DNA from: Ornithinimicrobium ciconiae
GTDB taxonomy: Bacteria; Actinomycetota; Actinomycetes; Actinomycetales; Dermatophilaceae
Length of the DNA stretch: 64,000 bases
Assembly: GCF_007197575.1 (NCBI RefSeq)
Contig: NZ_CP041616.1
Location: 1-64,000 of the forward strand
Direction: 5' to 3'
The notes beneath the pieces are model-generated. The model was not told the origin of the DNA, made no database searches, and saw only the letters and a list, made by a program, of their open reading frames with translations. Within the stretch, counting starts at the first letter, position 1. Each line of letters begins with the position of its first letter. Of the stretch, positions 33,047 to 42,276 are shown piece after piece. Position numbers and translations under genes: made by a program.

Positions 33047-34669
33047 ATGACTGAAGCGCCAGATGCGACGCCTGAAACGGGGCCCGTGCCACGCAGCGAC
33101 GCCCCACCTCACCCGTGGCGCGGTCGACTGCGGGCTGTGCTGACCGTGCTGATCCTGGCTCTCGTCGGCTATCTGGGCGGCATGATCACCACAAACCTGT
33201 GGCCGATCAGCACCGAGACGGACAACTTCCGCGCCACCGTGCGAGTTACTCCCTCGCTCCTGCAGACGTCCGTGGTGCACGCCCCGACGGTCTTCGGTGA
33301 CATCGACATGCACTTTGCCGGCGCGCTGCCGGCCCCAGGCATCGAGGCCCGGCTGCAGGTCAAGGAGGAGATCACTGACCTGTTCACCCAGGGACGGGTG
33401 GATGTAGCCGAGCTGACCCCCGAGGACGGTGAGGTCCGTGCGGCGATGGAGAGCGGCCTGCGGGAGCTGGGCCTGAAGTTTGTCGGCGGGGTGCTGCTCA
33501 CCCAGGCTGCGGTCGTCGGGTTGTATCTGACCGGCCGCTCGCGGCCGCCCTGGCGCCACCCCGTCATCGCGATCGGCACCGCGACCGCGCTGGCCGTCAC
33601 GGTGCCCTCCCTCGCTGCGGTGACGACCTATCGCACCGCTAATTTCGCGGCCTACGAGGCGACCAGCCTGCTGGGCACCGTGCGGTCCAACAGCGGGCTG
33701 TTCACCGACATCCAGGGTCAGGCGCAAAAAGCCACGCCCTATGTGCAGAATCTGCTGGCCCTGTCCGACGCGCTGCAGCAGGAGTTCGTCCCCGCCGAGA
33801 CCGCCGCGCAACCGGGTGCCCGGTTCCTGCTGATCTCGGACATGCACGGGATGAACTACTACCCGCTGATCCAGCAGATCGTGCAGGACGAGCAGATCAC
33901 CGCCGTCATCGACACCGGCGACCTGGTCAACTTCGGTCGCCCCCAGGAGGGTGAACTCGCCGGGATCTACACCGCCATCGAGGACTTGGGCGTGCCCTAT
34001 GTCTTTGTCCGCGGCAACCACGACGCGCTCTATCGCACCGACGAGGCGGTGCTGCGGCGCCTCGACCAGATTCCCAACGTGATCCTGCTCGAGCCCACCG
34101 ACGGGGAGTTTGTCGAGGCCACGATCGATGGGGTGCGGATTACCGGCTACAACGACTGGCGCTACTTCGCTCAGGTCGGGGTCGATTTCAAGGCGGAGCA
34201 GGAGGTGGCGGCCGAGCGGTTCGCCACCGCGACGCAGGGGTGGCCGCTGCCGGACATCCTGGCCTCCCACCAGCCCTTCGGGCTGGACCAGCTGGAGACG
34301 GGGGCTGTGACGGTCAACGGTCACATGCACAGTCCGGCACTCAACGACAACCACATCCAGATGGGCACCTTCTCCGGGGGCGGGCTGGTCAACCACTTCC
34401 AGGTCCCGCAGACCCAGGAGGGCGACGACACCGCCGGTGAGCTGGTCGGCCAACCCTACGCCTTCGACATCCTGTCCTTCGGCACGGACTGCTCCGTGCA
34501 GTCGCTGACCCGCTACACCTACCGCAACCTGGTGTCCGGGCGTCCGCAGTTTGACAATGTCACCATCATCAACGGCAACCGGGTGGCCGCCCCCGCCGAG
34601 GAGGGGCGCACCTGTGGCCCCGAGCTGGGCGTCGAGACGACACCGATCACACCGACCCCTGCAGAGTGA
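33047..34669 (+). CDS. Membrane-anchored metallophosphoesterase
   Basis: A 540-aa protein with a calcineurin-type phosphoesterase domain. One membrane segment at about 28-48 (LTVLILALVGYLGGMITTNL), a periplasmic-type region, a second and third hydrophobic segment at about 148-200, then the metal-binding motifs DMHG, GDLVNFG, GNHDALY, SHQP and GHMHSP. The catalytic domain therefore sits at the membrane surface. Substrate unknown. A TAAGAT hexamer at 33031-33036 precedes the ATG by ten bases; the in-frame upstream ATG at 33023 lies before that hexamer. Confidence 0.88.
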   Translation: MTEAPDATPETGPVPRSDAPPHPWRGRLRAVLTVLILALVGYLGGMITTNLWPISTETDNFRATVRVTPSLLQTSVVHAPTVFGDIDMHFAGALPAPGIEARLQVKEEITDLFTQGRVDVAELTPEDGEVRAAMESGLRELGLKFVGGVLLTQAAVVGLYLTGRSRPPWRHPVIAIGTATALAVTVPSLAAVTTYRTANFAAYEATSLLGTVRSNSGLFTDIQGQAQKATPYVQNLLALSDALQQEFVPAETAAQPGARFLLISDMHGMNYYPLIQQIVQDEQITAVIDTGDLVNFGRPQEGELAGIYTAIEDLGVPYVFVRGNHDALYRTDEAVLRRLDQIPNVILLEPTDGEFVEATIDGVRITGYNDWRYFAQVGVDFKAEQEVAAERFATATQGWPLPDILASHQPFGLDQLETGAVTVNGHMHSPALNDNHIQMGTFSGGGLVNHFQVPQTQEGDDTAGELVGQPYAFDILSFGTDCSVQSLTRYTYRNLVSGRPQFDNVTIINGNRVAAPAEEGRTCGPELGVETTPITPTPAE

Positions 34670-34837
34670 GAGTCGCTGCGCACCAGTGGCCGCCACCCAC
34701 CGCCGCTTGTCTTGGAGCCGGAAAGCGATCTTGCAGCCGGTTGCAGCCAGCTGTAAGAGACGAAAGCGGCTCTAAGACGGGTCGTGCCAAGCCTTCGACC
34801 CTGTGCTCTGACTGGTCTTGGCTCTCTGTCCCTCTGG

Positions 34838-35664
34838 TCAGGCTGGTCCGGGCTGAGGGGCGGATCCCGGCCGGGCCAGCAGTTCTCCGTGGAGAATCGC
34901 AAACCACGCGTCGGGAGCATCGGCCCAGCGGCGCCAGCCCTGCGCCAGCCGCTCCCGGTCCGCGCTGCTCACCCCGTGCTCGGCGCTCTGCGCGGCGAAG
35001 ACCGCCCCGAGGACCCGGTCGGCCTGGCTGTGTCCCCACCAGTGGCAAGTCTGCGCGTCGGCGTAGTTCCACACGCTGGCGGTGAAGCGGACGTCGGTCA
35101 GACCTGCGGACTGGGCCCACGACCGCATCCGGCGCCCGGCGTCAGGCTCCGCCCCGTTGGCCCGGCCATCGCCCGATAAAGGCCGCGCCACTCCTCCAGC
35201 TCGGGGAGCTGCGGGTGCCAGGCCATGGCCGCGTAGTCGGCGTCGCGGGCCGCGACCCACCCGTCCGGCCGGCAGACCCGGGCCATCTCGGTGAGGGCCC
35301 GCACCGGGTCGGTGAGGTGCTGGAGCACCTGGTGGGCGTGCACGACGTCAAAGCTGTCGGCGTCGAAGGGCAGGTCCACGACCGACCCCACCTGGAACTC
35401 GGTGTGCCGGTCCCCGCGCTGGTCCGCTGTCTGGCGGGCGGCGGTCAGTGGCTCCTCCACCGCGTCGAGACCCACCACGGTTCCCGGAGAGACGTGCTCG
35501 GCCAGGTCAAGGGTGATGGTGCCGGGGCCGCACCCGACGTCGAGCACGCTCAGCCCGGCGGTGAGCACGGGCAGTAGGTAGTGCGCCGAGTTCTCAGCGG
35601 TGCGTTGCGCGTGGGAGGCCAGCACCGCCGCCTCGTGTCCGTGGGTGTAGCGCGTGGCGTCCAT
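34838..35664 (-). pseudogene. SAM-dependent methyltransferase with a frameshift
   Basis: Class I methyltransferase of about 275 aa if repaired. The first frame (from 35664) has motif I VLDVGCGPGTIT, then GLDAVEEPL and FDVVHAHQVLQHL, up to EWRGLYRAMAG. Near 35162-35168 the homology passes to another frame, continuing ANGAEPDAGRRMRSWAQSAG and VWNYADAQTCHWWGHSQADR to a stop at 34838. A single missing C in a GGCC(C)GGGCC run explains the shift. It is either a genuine inactivating mutation or a sequencing error. The gene begins right after the stop of thpR. Confidence 0.85.
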
Positions 35665-36234
35665 CTAGGCCCCCAGGGGGAGGGTGTGCCGGATCTCGTA
35701 ACGCACCGAGCGCCCTGGCCCGCCGAGGTGGGACTGCACGAGGGCGACCTCCTCGACGAGGAACTCCGGGGACTCGTAGGCGTCCAGAGCCTGCACCCAG
35801 CGACCGGCGGGAACCCGCCGCGGGGAGCGCGCCACGGTGATGTGGGGCGTGAACCGCTGCCCGTCCACGTCCGCCCCGGCATGACTCGACAGGTCGCGCA
35901 GGGCACGTGACCAGGCACTCAGGTCACGACCGGCGTCCTCCGGCGTCACGCCGATCCAGATGACCTTCGCCCCGCCCGGGTCAGGGAAGGCGCCAGACCG
36001 GCCCCACGACATACGCACGGGGTGTTGCCGGGCCGCCCACTCCTTAGCCGCGGTGACCAGCTCCTCCTCACGGTGCTCCGGCAGCTCGCCCAGGAAGGCG
36101 AGGGTCAGGTGCAGGTGGTGGGTGCGGGTCCAGCGCCAGGTCCGCTCGGTGTCGGCGTCGCGGCGGGGCTCCAGATAGGCGGCGAGATCCTCCAGTACCT
36201 CGGGGGGTGGCAGCACCGCAAAGAAGGCTCGCAT
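35665..36234 (-). CDS. thpR: RNA 2',3'-cyclic phosphodiesterase
   Basis: A 189-aa 2H phosphoesterase that opens 2',3'-cyclic phosphates on RNA ends. Both catalytic HxTx motifs are present: HLTLAFLG near residue 43 and HITVAR near residue 130. Start MRAFFAVLPPPEVLEDLAAY at 36234 matches the family; a longer frame to 36276 adds unrelated residues. Its stop abuts the methyltransferase start. Divergent from arcC. Confidence 0.93.
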   Translation of the reverse strand: MRAFFAVLPPPEVLEDLAAYLEPRRDADTERTWRWTRTHHLHLTLAFLGELPEHREEELVTAAKEWAARQHPVRMSWGRSGAFPDPGGAKVIWIGVTPEDAGRDLSAWSRALRDLSSHAGADVDGQRFTPHITVARSPRRVPAGRWVQALDAYESPEFLVEEVALVQSHLGGPGRSVRYEIRHTLPLGA

Positions 36235-36287
36235 CCGCTCATCGTGCCACCGACGAGTGAGGGAGGCACTCGACATACGCTCTCCTC

Positions 36288-37202
36288 ATGCGGATCGTGG
36301 TGGCGCTGGGTGGCAACGCCCTCCTGCAGCGCGGACAGGTGCCCGACGCCGAGGCCCAGGTGGAGAACATCCGGCGGGCCGTGCGGCAGCTGGCGCCACT
36401 CACCGACGATCACGAGGTCGTGATCACCCACGGCAACGGGCCCCAGGTGGGGGTGCTGGCGATGGAGTCGGCGGCCGACCCCCGCCTGACCAAGGCCTAT
36501 CCGTTCGACGCGCTCGGGGCGATGACCCAGGGGTTGATCGGCTACTGGATCCTGCAGGCGATGGGCAACGAACGGCCCTACCGGCAGTTTGCCTCGATCA
36601 TCAACCAGACCCTGGTGGACGCGCACGACCCGGGCTTCGCCGACCCCACGAAGTTCGTCGGCGAGGTCTATGAGGAGCAGCAGGCCCACGAGTTGGCGCA
36701 ACGGCACGGCTGGCAGGTCAAGGCGGACGGTGAGCACTGGCGCCGAGTGGTGGCCTCACCCCGGCCTCGGGAGATCATCGAGACCAAGCTGATCGACCAC
36801 CTGCTCGAGGAGTCGATCATCGTGGTGTGTGCCGGCGGCGGCGGGGTGCCTGTCGTGCGGACCGAGACCGGTGACCTGCGCGGCGTCGAGGCCGTCATCG
36901 ACAAGGACCTGTCGGCGGCCCTCATCGCCCGGCGGTTGCGTGCCGACCGGCTGCTCGTGCTGACCGACGTCGAGAACGTGCAGGTCGACTTCGGCACCGG
37001 GCACGCCCGCCCGATCAAGCGCACCACGCCGGCTGAGCTGCGGCGGCTGGAGTTCCCGGCCGGGTCGATGGGGCCCAAGGTGGACGCCGCGTGCCAGTTC
37101 GTGGAGGCCGGCGGGCCAGGTGTTGCCGCGGCGATCGGCAGTCTGGAGGAGACCGCCGACCTGGTCCACGGTGTGCGCGGCACCTATGTGACGTCCAACT
37201 GA
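36288..37202 (+). CDS. arcC: Carbamate kinase
   Basis: A 304-aa amino-acid-kinase-family enzyme that transfers phosphate between carbamoyl phosphate and ADP, giving ATP, the last step of arginine deiminase or agmatine/allantoin pathways. Signatures: VVALGGNALLQRGQ, HGNGPQVGVLA, VCAGGGGVPVV, EAVIDKDLSAALIA and LTDVENVQ. Family length fits. No arcA or arcB is nearby, so its carbamoyl-phosphate source is unknown. CATACG lies eight bases before the ATG, suggesting a leaderless mRNA. Confidence 0.96.
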   Translation: MRIVVALGGNALLQRGQVPDAEAQVENIRRAVRQLAPLTDDHEVVITHGNGPQVGVLAMESAADPRLTKAYPFDALGAMTQGLIGYWILQAMGNERPYRQFASIINQTLVDAHDPGFADPTKFVGEVYEEQQAHELAQRHGWQVKADGEHWRRVVASPRPREIIETKLIDHLLEESIIVVCAGGGGVPVVRTETGDLRGVEAVIDKDLSAALIARRLRADRLLVLTDVENVQVDFGTGHARPIKRTTPAELRRLEFPAGSMGPKVDAACQFVEAGGPGVAAAIGSLEETADLVHGVRGTYVTSN

Positions 37203-37268
37203 CCTGACGCGGAGGCCGACAGGTCTGGACAGCGCACGCGATGGTGACCGGGCGGCATACTGGCCTGC

Positions 37269-37550
37269 ATGAGCCTGTATGCCGTGCGCTACCGCTACTC
37301 CGACGACACCGCTGGGCGCGATGAGCACCGCCCCGCCCACCGGGAGTTCCTCGGCGGACTGGCCGAGGAGGGTGTGGTCGTCGCCTCTGGTCCGCTGGTC
37401 GACGGAGATCCCGAGGCGCTGATCCTCGTCGAGGGTGAGTCGATCGAGGCGGTGCGCGACCTGCTGAGCCAGGACCCGTTCGCTCAGCAGGGCATGCTCG
37501 ACGCGGTCGAGATCCGGGAATGGGACGTCGTCATCGGCAGCGTCGGCTGA
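37269..37550 (+). CDS. YciI family protein
   Basis: A 93-aa dimeric alpha/beta-barrel protein of the YciI family: MSLYAVRYRYSDD at the start, the conserved histidine in RPAHREFLGGL and Asp-containing SGPLVDGD, then the DPFAQQGMLDAVEIREW motif. Function of the family is not settled; some members are linked to degradative dehalogenation-type reactions. A CATACT hexamer seven bases before the ATG marks a leaderless start. Confidence 0.9.
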   Translation: MSLYAVRYRYSDDTAGRDEHRPAHREFLGGLAEEGVVVASGPLVDGDPEALILVEGESIEAVRDLLSQDPFAQQGMLDAVEIREWDVVIGSVG

Positions 37551-37589
37551 CCGTCGCGCGGGATGGGTGCTCCCCGCTAGCGTGACGTC

Positions 37590-38924
37590 ATGAACGCCGA
37601 ATCCGCCAGCGTGCCAGGGCTTTCCCCGGGACGGGGCCGCACCCGACAGAACGCGATCTATCGCCCCGGCACCCTGGGCGTGGCACCGACCGTGCCCACC
37701 AGCACCGAGGAGCTGGAGCGGCGCGCACGCAAGGTGCTGGACACCAAGGCCTGGGCCTACATCGCCGGGGGCGCGGGCGATGGGGCCACGGTGCGGGCCA
37801 ACCGCGAGGCCTTCGACCGGTGGCGCATCGTGCCGCGCGTCCTGCACGGGACGACCGAGCGGGACCTGACGACCCGAGTGCTGGACACCGACCTGGCTGC
37901 CCCGCTCCTGCTGGCCCCGATCGGTGCCGCGGGCCTGGTCCGCCCCGACGCGGACCTGCTGATCGCCGAGGGCGCCCACGCCAGCGGCATCCCCTATGTC
38001 CTCTCCTGCCAGGGGTCGTCCCCGATGGAGGACACGGCCCGTGCGATGGCCGGCACCCCCTTCTGGTTCCAGCTCTACTGGTCCAGCGACGAGGAGCTGG
38101 TCGACTCCCTGATCGAACGGGCCACGACGGCCGGGGCCGAGGCGTTGGTCGTCACGCTCGACACCACGATGCTGGGGTGGCGCACCCAGGACCTCGACCT
38201 CGGGTCGTTGCCGTTCGCGCGCGGCCAGGGCATCGCGCAGTACACCTCCGACCCACGCTTCATGGCCCTGGTCCGGGAGCGACTGGCCGCCGGCGCGCGG
38301 AGCGCGACCGACCTGGGGCTGGACCCGCGCCATCCGCTGGCGACGGCGCGGGCCGTGCGCGGCGGCGTCGGCTCCCTGCTGTCGATGTCACGCGAGCACC
38401 CCGGGGACGTCAGGGACAACCTGCGCTCACCGGAGCCGCGGGCCGCGGTGGAGACCTTCCTCGACATCTATTCCAACCCGGGCCTGTCGTGGGAGCACCT
38501 CGCGACGCTGCGAGACCGGACCACCTTGCCGGTCGTCCTCAAGGGCGTGCTCCACCCTGACGACGCCCGGCGCGCGTTCGACTCCGGCGTCGACGCGGTC
38601 GTGGTCTCCAACCACGGCGGTCGGCAGGTCGACCGGTCAGTGGCTGCCCTCGACGCCCTGGTCTCGGTGCGTGAGGCGCTCGGCCCCGAGCCCACGGTCC
38701 TGATGGACAGCGGCATCCGCAGCGGCGCGGACGTGTTCGTCGCGCTGGCCCTCGGCGCGGACGCCTGCCTGCTCGGCCGCCCGCACGTCTATGGTCTGGC
38801 GCTGGACGGCGCTGCCGGCGTCAGTGCCGTGATCGACAACGTGCTCGCCGAGCTGGACCTGACGATGGGCCTGGTCGGCGCCGCCTCGATCGTCGACATC
38901 ACCGCGGACCTGCTGGCGACGTGA
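37590..38924 (+). CDS. FMN-dependent alpha-hydroxy-acid oxidising enzyme, lactate 2-monooxygenase-like
   Basis: A 444-aa TIM-barrel flavoenzyme. Features: AWAYIAGGAGDGATVRANRE, APIGAAGLVRPDADL, the FMN contact WFQLYWSSDEE, VVTLDTTMLGWRTQDLDLG, the lysine in LPVVLKGV and the active-site histidine with its arginine in VSNHGGRQVDR. The length and the insertion after DLDLG match actinobacterial lactate 2-monooxygenases, which make acetate and carbon dioxide, but lactate dehydrogenase or oxidase activity is possible. TAGCGT six bases before the ATG. Confidence 0.88.
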   Translation: MNAESASVPGLSPGRGRTRQNAIYRPGTLGVAPTVPTSTEELERRARKVLDTKAWAYIAGGAGDGATVRANREAFDRWRIVPRVLHGTTERDLTTRVLDTDLAAPLLLAPIGAAGLVRPDADLLIAEGAHASGIPYVLSCQGSSPMEDTARAMAGTPFWFQLYWSSDEELVDSLIERATTAGAEALVVTLDTTMLGWRTQDLDLGSLPFARGQGIAQYTSDPRFMALVRERLAAGARSATDLGLDPRHPLATARAVRGGVGSLLSMSREHPGDVRDNLRSPEPRAAVETFLDIYSNPGLSWEHLATLRDRTTLPVVLKGVLHPDDARRAFDSGVDAVVVSNHGGRQVDRSVAALDALVSVREALGPEPTVLMDSGIRSGADVFVALALGADACLLGRPHVYGLALDGAAGVSAVIDNVLAELDLTMGLVGAASIVDITADLLAT

Positions 38925-38972
38925 CCCTGCCGGCGCCCCGGTCAGGTGGTCGCCGGCAGGCGGGCGGCGCGA

Positions 38973-39749
38973 TCAGGCAGGTGCCTGGCTGGAGCTGTAG
39001 CCGTAGAGGTCCTGCTGCTTCTCGTTGATCCACAGCATCCGTCCCTCCCGGTCCGGGTCCGGGATCTGCAGGGTCCTGCTGTAGGTCTCGTCGATCAGCA
39101 CCTGCTCGATCCCAGCGGCCTTGAGCGCAGGGATGAGCGACTCGACGTCGCCGTCGAACTCGAACCCCAGCTCCACGTCAGGGCCGTCGTCGCTGGCGTG
39201 CACGGCGACCAGACCACCTGCGGGACAGGTGAAGTCGGTCCACACGCCGCTGTCGGCCGTGACCCGCTGGACGGCTCCCAGCCCTCGGACGATCTCTCTG
39301 GATCCCTCGACCTGGTCGGCGCTGGTGTACCAGATGGGGAGCACGGCGAGGGCTGACACGGCGAGGGCTGACTCCGTGGGGGCTGACTCCGTGGGGGCGG
39401 GCTCCGTGGGGGCGGGCTGCGCGGCCACAGGCGCGGGGTCAACAGTGAAGGTGGTGCCGTCGGGCGCGCGGACAGTGGCCGCGATGCCGTGATCCGTCTG
39501 GCCGACCTCGAAGGGCAGCCCGGCGTCTCCCGCGCGGCGGGCCCACTCGTCGAGGTCCGCGACCCCAAAGGCCAGGACGTCCCCAGGTGGCTGGTGCTCG
39601 CTGGCCTCGTGCAGGGCGAGTCGGCCAGACCCCAGGGCATAGACCTCCCAGCCGGGGGCGGTGGTGACCCGGGTGGCACCGAGCGCGTCCAGGTAGCGCC
39701 GGTGGGCCGCGAGGTCTGCGGTGAAACGGATCGGGCGCGCGCAGATCAT
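38973..39749 (-). CDS. VOC (glyoxalase-like) protein with two domains
   Basis: A 258-aa protein with two vicinal-oxygen-chelate modules (about 1-107 and 137-258). The first carries FTADLAAHRRYLDALGATRV, the second LPIWYTSADQVEGSREIVRG. The linker consists of APTES/ALAV repeats encoded by 15-base units at about 39345-39420. The metal ligands are not clearly conserved. The ATG overlaps the stop of a ribbon-helix-helix gene, so the two form an operon. Possible roles are drug binding or a small-metabolite enzyme; unknown. Confidence 0.82.
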   Translation of the reverse strand: MICARPIRFTADLAAHRRYLDALGATRVTTAPGWEVYALGSGRLALHEASEHQPPGDVLAFGVADLDEWARRAGDAGLPFEVGQTDHGIAATVRAPDGTTFTVDPAPVAAQPAPTEPAPTESAPTESALAVSALAVLPIWYTSADQVEGSREIVRGLGAVQRVTADSGVWTDFTCPAGGLVAVHASDDGPDVELGFEFDGDVESLIPALKAAGIEQVLIDETYSRTLQIPDPDREGRMLWINEKQQDLYGYSSSQAPA

Positions 39750-39889
39750 GACTTCTCCTCCAGGTAGTCGCGGACGATCTTTTCGATCAGGGCCGACATG
39801 CTGATGCCCTCGTCGACCCCACGGTGCTTGATCTCGCGGATGAGGTCCTTGGGCAGATAGACGTTGAACTGTGCTTTGTCATCGGGCAT
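39746..39889 (-). CDS. Ribbon-helix-helix (CopG/Arc-type) DNA-binding protein
   Basis: A 47-aa protein starting MPDDKAQFNVYLPKDLIREI and ending with a helix IEKIVRDYLEEKS, the beta-strand/helix/helix layout of CopG-type regulators. It sits where an antitoxin would, but its partner is a VOC protein rather than a toxin. The ATG is preceded by TAGCGT seven bases upstream and the operator-like dyad at 39900-39922 overlaps that hexamer, so it probably represses its own operon. Stop overlaps the VOC start (ATGA). Confidence 0.85.
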   Translation of the reverse strand: MPDDKAQFNVYLPKDLIREIKHRGVDEGISMSALIEKIVRDYLEEKS

Positions 39890-39899
39890 GACGAGAACG

Positions 39900-39922
39900 C
39901 TAGCATCTACCTAGATTGCTAG
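39900..39922. promoter_or_regulatory. Operator of the RHH-VOC operon
   Basis: Inverted half-sites CTAGCATCTA and TAGATTGCTAG around a short centre; one arm overlaps the -10 hexamer TAGCGT (39897-39902, minus strand). This suits autorepression by the adjacent RHH protein. Confidence 0.6.
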
Positions 39923-39941
39923 CAAGCGAGCAGGCGGCGAG

Positions 39942-41036
39942 TCAGGCCTGGTCGAGCGCCTGCGCCAGGTCGCGCCACAGGTCCTCGACATCCTCGATCC
40001 CGACCGACAACCGGATCAGCTCCTCGGGCACCGTGGACACCTCGAGTGGCTGTGCGCGACGGCGTTCGAGCTGAGACTCCACGCCGCCCAGGCTCGTCGA
40101 GTGGGTCCACAGCCGGACCGCGGCACACACCCGGTCAGCAGCCGCCGGGCCGTGACCGACCTCGATCGCGATCATCGCACCGAGACCCGGATAACGCACC
40201 CGGGTCACGCCCGGGTGGGCCTCCAGCCGCTCCACGAGCGCTCGGGCGTTCGCCGCAGCCCGCTCGAGCCGCACCGCGAGGGTGCGGACACCCCGCAGCA
40301 CGATCCACGCCTCCATCGGGCCGGGGATCGCGCCGTGCAGGGACCGGCGCGCGAGGACTCGCTGGTGCACTTCCCTGCCCCGCTCGGTCGGCGCCGTCAC
40401 GACCGCACCCAGGAGCACGTCGGAGTGGCCGGAGAGATACTTCGTCGCGGAGTGGACCACGATGTCGGCACCGTCTGCGAGGGGCGTCTGAAGCAGCGGG
40501 GTGGCGAAGGTGTTGTCGACCGCGGTGAGTATGCCGCGGGCCCGCGCCTCGTCGATCAGCACGGGGAGGTCGGCGACCTCCATCATCGGGTTGGTGGGTG
40601 ACTCGATATAGAGCAGGTCGCGGCCAGGCTGCAGCCCGTCCAGCGCCGACACCACGGCAGCCGTGTCCGAGATATCGAGGCTGACCACCTCGAGGCGACC
40701 CTGGTCGGCATACTCCCGCAGCAGTCCGGTGGTGCCGTTGTAGGAGTGCCCGGGTGCGATGACCCGACCGGCCGGTGGCACCAAGGTCAGCACGGCGTCG
40801 ATGGCTGCCAGGCCCGAGGCGAAGGCCAGCGCATCGCCACCCTCCAAGCCGCCGAGCACCTCCTCCAGCACGGTCCACGTCGGATTGCCCACCCGGGCAT
40901 AGTTCACCGGTCCGTCAGCGATATAGGTGGAGGTAAAGGTGACCGGCGGGCCGACCGGCGCTCCCGGTGAGCGCTCGGGCCGCCCGAGTGCGACGGCACG
41001 GGTGGCGGGGGTCAGGTCGGCGTGCTCAGGGTCCAC
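39942..41036 (-). CDS. Trans-sulfuration family PLP enzyme (cystathionine gamma-synthase/lyase-like)
   Basis: A 364-aa PLP enzyme of the Cys/Met metabolism family. Motifs: YARVGNPTWTVLEEVLGGLE, FASGLAAIDAVL, YIESPTNPMMEV, AVDNTFATPLLQTPL and the Schiff-base lysine in HSATKYLSGHSDVLLG; the C-terminus RLSVGIEDVEDL is standard. Synthase and lyase cannot be separated by eye. The open frame begins with GTG 41054, but TACTCT (41043-41048, minus strand) lies six bases before GTG 41036, which I take as a leaderless start. Confidence 0.9.
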   Translation of the reverse strand: MDPEHADLTPATRAVALGRPERSPGAPVGPPVTFTSTYIADGPVNYARVGNPTWTVLEEVLGGLEGGDALAFASGLAAIDAVLTLVPPAGRVIAPGHSYNGTTGLLREYADQGRLEVVSLDISDTAAVVSALDGLQPGRDLLYIESPTNPMMEVADLPVLIDEARARGILTAVDNTFATPLLQTPLADGADIVVHSATKYLSGHSDVLLGAVVTAPTERGREVHQRVLARRSLHGAIPGPMEAWIVLRGVRTLAVRLERAAANARALVERLEAHPGVTRVRYPGLGAMIAIEVGHGPAAADRVCAAVRLWTHSTSLGGVESQLERRRAQPLEVSTVPEELIRLSVGIEDVEDLWRDLAQALDQA

Positions 41037-41094
41037 CACCGCAGAGTAGGGCACGCCCTGTCGCGCGCCGCGCGCTCGGTCGGGGACGTGCGGT

Positions 41095-42210
41095 TCACTC
41101 CGTGGCGGCCAGGCGGCGCAGGTGATCGCGCAGGTAGGGCAGGGCGTAGTCCACGCGCCCGTGACCGGTCGGCGTGATCAGCTCCCGCTCGATCAGGCGG
41201 GTCCGGAAGACGTTGGCGTGCTGGGCCGTCAGTCCCAGCCGAGCTGCGACCGCACCAGTGGAGGACGGGCCGTCATCGAGCGACATGGCCTCCAGATAGG
41301 AGCGCTGGGCCTGTGGCAGGTCACGCAGCGCCGGCTCGTGCACCAGCCTGCCCATGCGCTCGGACAGGACGGGCAGGGTCGCCCGGGCATGGGCGACCGT
41401 GATCGGCTCACGGTCCGCGTCACGCCAGGCTCGGTAGCCGGCCAGTTGGAGGAGGTAGGGATAGCCGTGGATGACCTCCGCGAGAGTGAGGAGGGCGTCC
41501 TCGCTGACGACTCCTCCAGCCTCGGTGACGGTGCGCCGCAGCGCGTCGATCACCTCAGTCGTGCTCAGCGGGCCAAGCTGCACCCGCTCGGCGCGCCGGA
41601 GAAAGGTCGTGCCGCGGTGCTGCAGGAGCTTGCCGACCCCCACGGGCAGCCCGGCAGCGGCGAGCGCCACATCCCGCTCGTCCCGGACCAGGTGCTGATA
41701 GAGCGCGGCAAAGGCCGCGACCGACTCACGGTCCACCGCCTGCAGCTCATCGAGGGTGAAGAGCAGGCCGGTGTCGTGCCCTGCCAGGACGTCCAGGAGG
41801 CGGGCGAGCAGGGTCGCCGCGGTCTCCCGCACCTCATAACGCTCACGTGCTGTCGTCGACAGTGAGCCGACCCCGGCTATCCCGGCGCCAGTCAGCCGTC
41901 GGCGGACGGCACGCTCACCGTCGTGCTCGGCGAGGAGCATCGGCAGGGCGGTGGACACCAGCTCCTCCACCAGGTCGCCGGTCTCGGGAAGGCGGACGAC
42001 CAGCCATCCCCGCACCCGCGCCGCCTCCTCCAGCTCGTTGAGGATGACCGTCTTGCCCATCCCTCGGGCACCGCTGACGAGCACGGACCGCAGGGGCGAC
42101 CCCGGGCCCTCGTCCAGGGCGGTGTCAAACTCCTCAAGCAACTCGTCCCGGCCGGCAAGGACCCGGGGAGAGACACCAAAGCCGGGGCGAAACGGGTTGG
42201 CGCGAGACAA
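41095..42210 (-). CDS. AAA ATPase with C-terminal winged-helix region
   Basis: A 371-aa P-loop ATPase of the archaeal-type/ORC-like group. Walker A is SGARGMGKTVIL (about 46-57), Walker B LLFTLDELQAVD with sensor residues downstream (ALAAAGLP), and the C-terminal part (about 300-371) forms a winged helix (STGAVAARLGLTAQHANVFR). Such proteins act as stand-alone regulators or in stress and defence settings; the role here is unknown. Start TTG with AGAGGGGG upstream. Four GTATAAC boxes lie in its promoter. Confidence 0.82.
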   Translation of the reverse strand: MSRANPFRPGFGVSPRVLAGRDELLEEFDTALDEGPGSPLRSVLVSGARGMGKTVILNELEEAARVRGWLVVRLPETGDLVEELVSTALPMLLAEHDGERAVRRRLTGAGIAGVGSLSTTARERYEVRETAATLLARLLDVLAGHDTGLLFTLDELQAVDRESVAAFAALYQHLVRDERDVALAAAGLPVGVGKLLQHRGTTFLRRAERVQLGPLSTTEVIDALRRTVTEAGGVVSEDALLTLAEVIHGYPYLLQLAGYRAWRDADREPITVAHARATLPVLSERMGRLVHEPALRDLPQAQRSYLEAMSLDDGPSSTGAVAARLGLTAQHANVFRTRLIERELITPTGHGRVDYALPYLRDHLRRLAATE

Positions 42211-42232
42211 CGGTGCCCCCTCTCTTCGTGCT

Positions 42233-42276
42233 GTTATACCTGTTATACACCGTTGATCGCGTTATACTCGTTATAC
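42233..42276. promoter_or_regulatory. Four phased GTATAAC boxes before the AAA ATPase
   Basis: GTTATAC on the plus strand (GTATAAC on the gene strand) occurs at 42233, 42242, 42261 and 42270: two pairs with nine-base steps, the pairs 28 bases apart. Each box resembles a -10 element (TATAAC), so they may be promoter elements, regulator sites or both. Confidence 0.6.

Noticed and set aside
34670..34837. Terminator or small RNA after the phosphoesterase gene
   Set aside because: GAGCCG and CGGCTC could pair around a long loop with repeated TTGCAGCC, but the stem is short and no promoter was seen.
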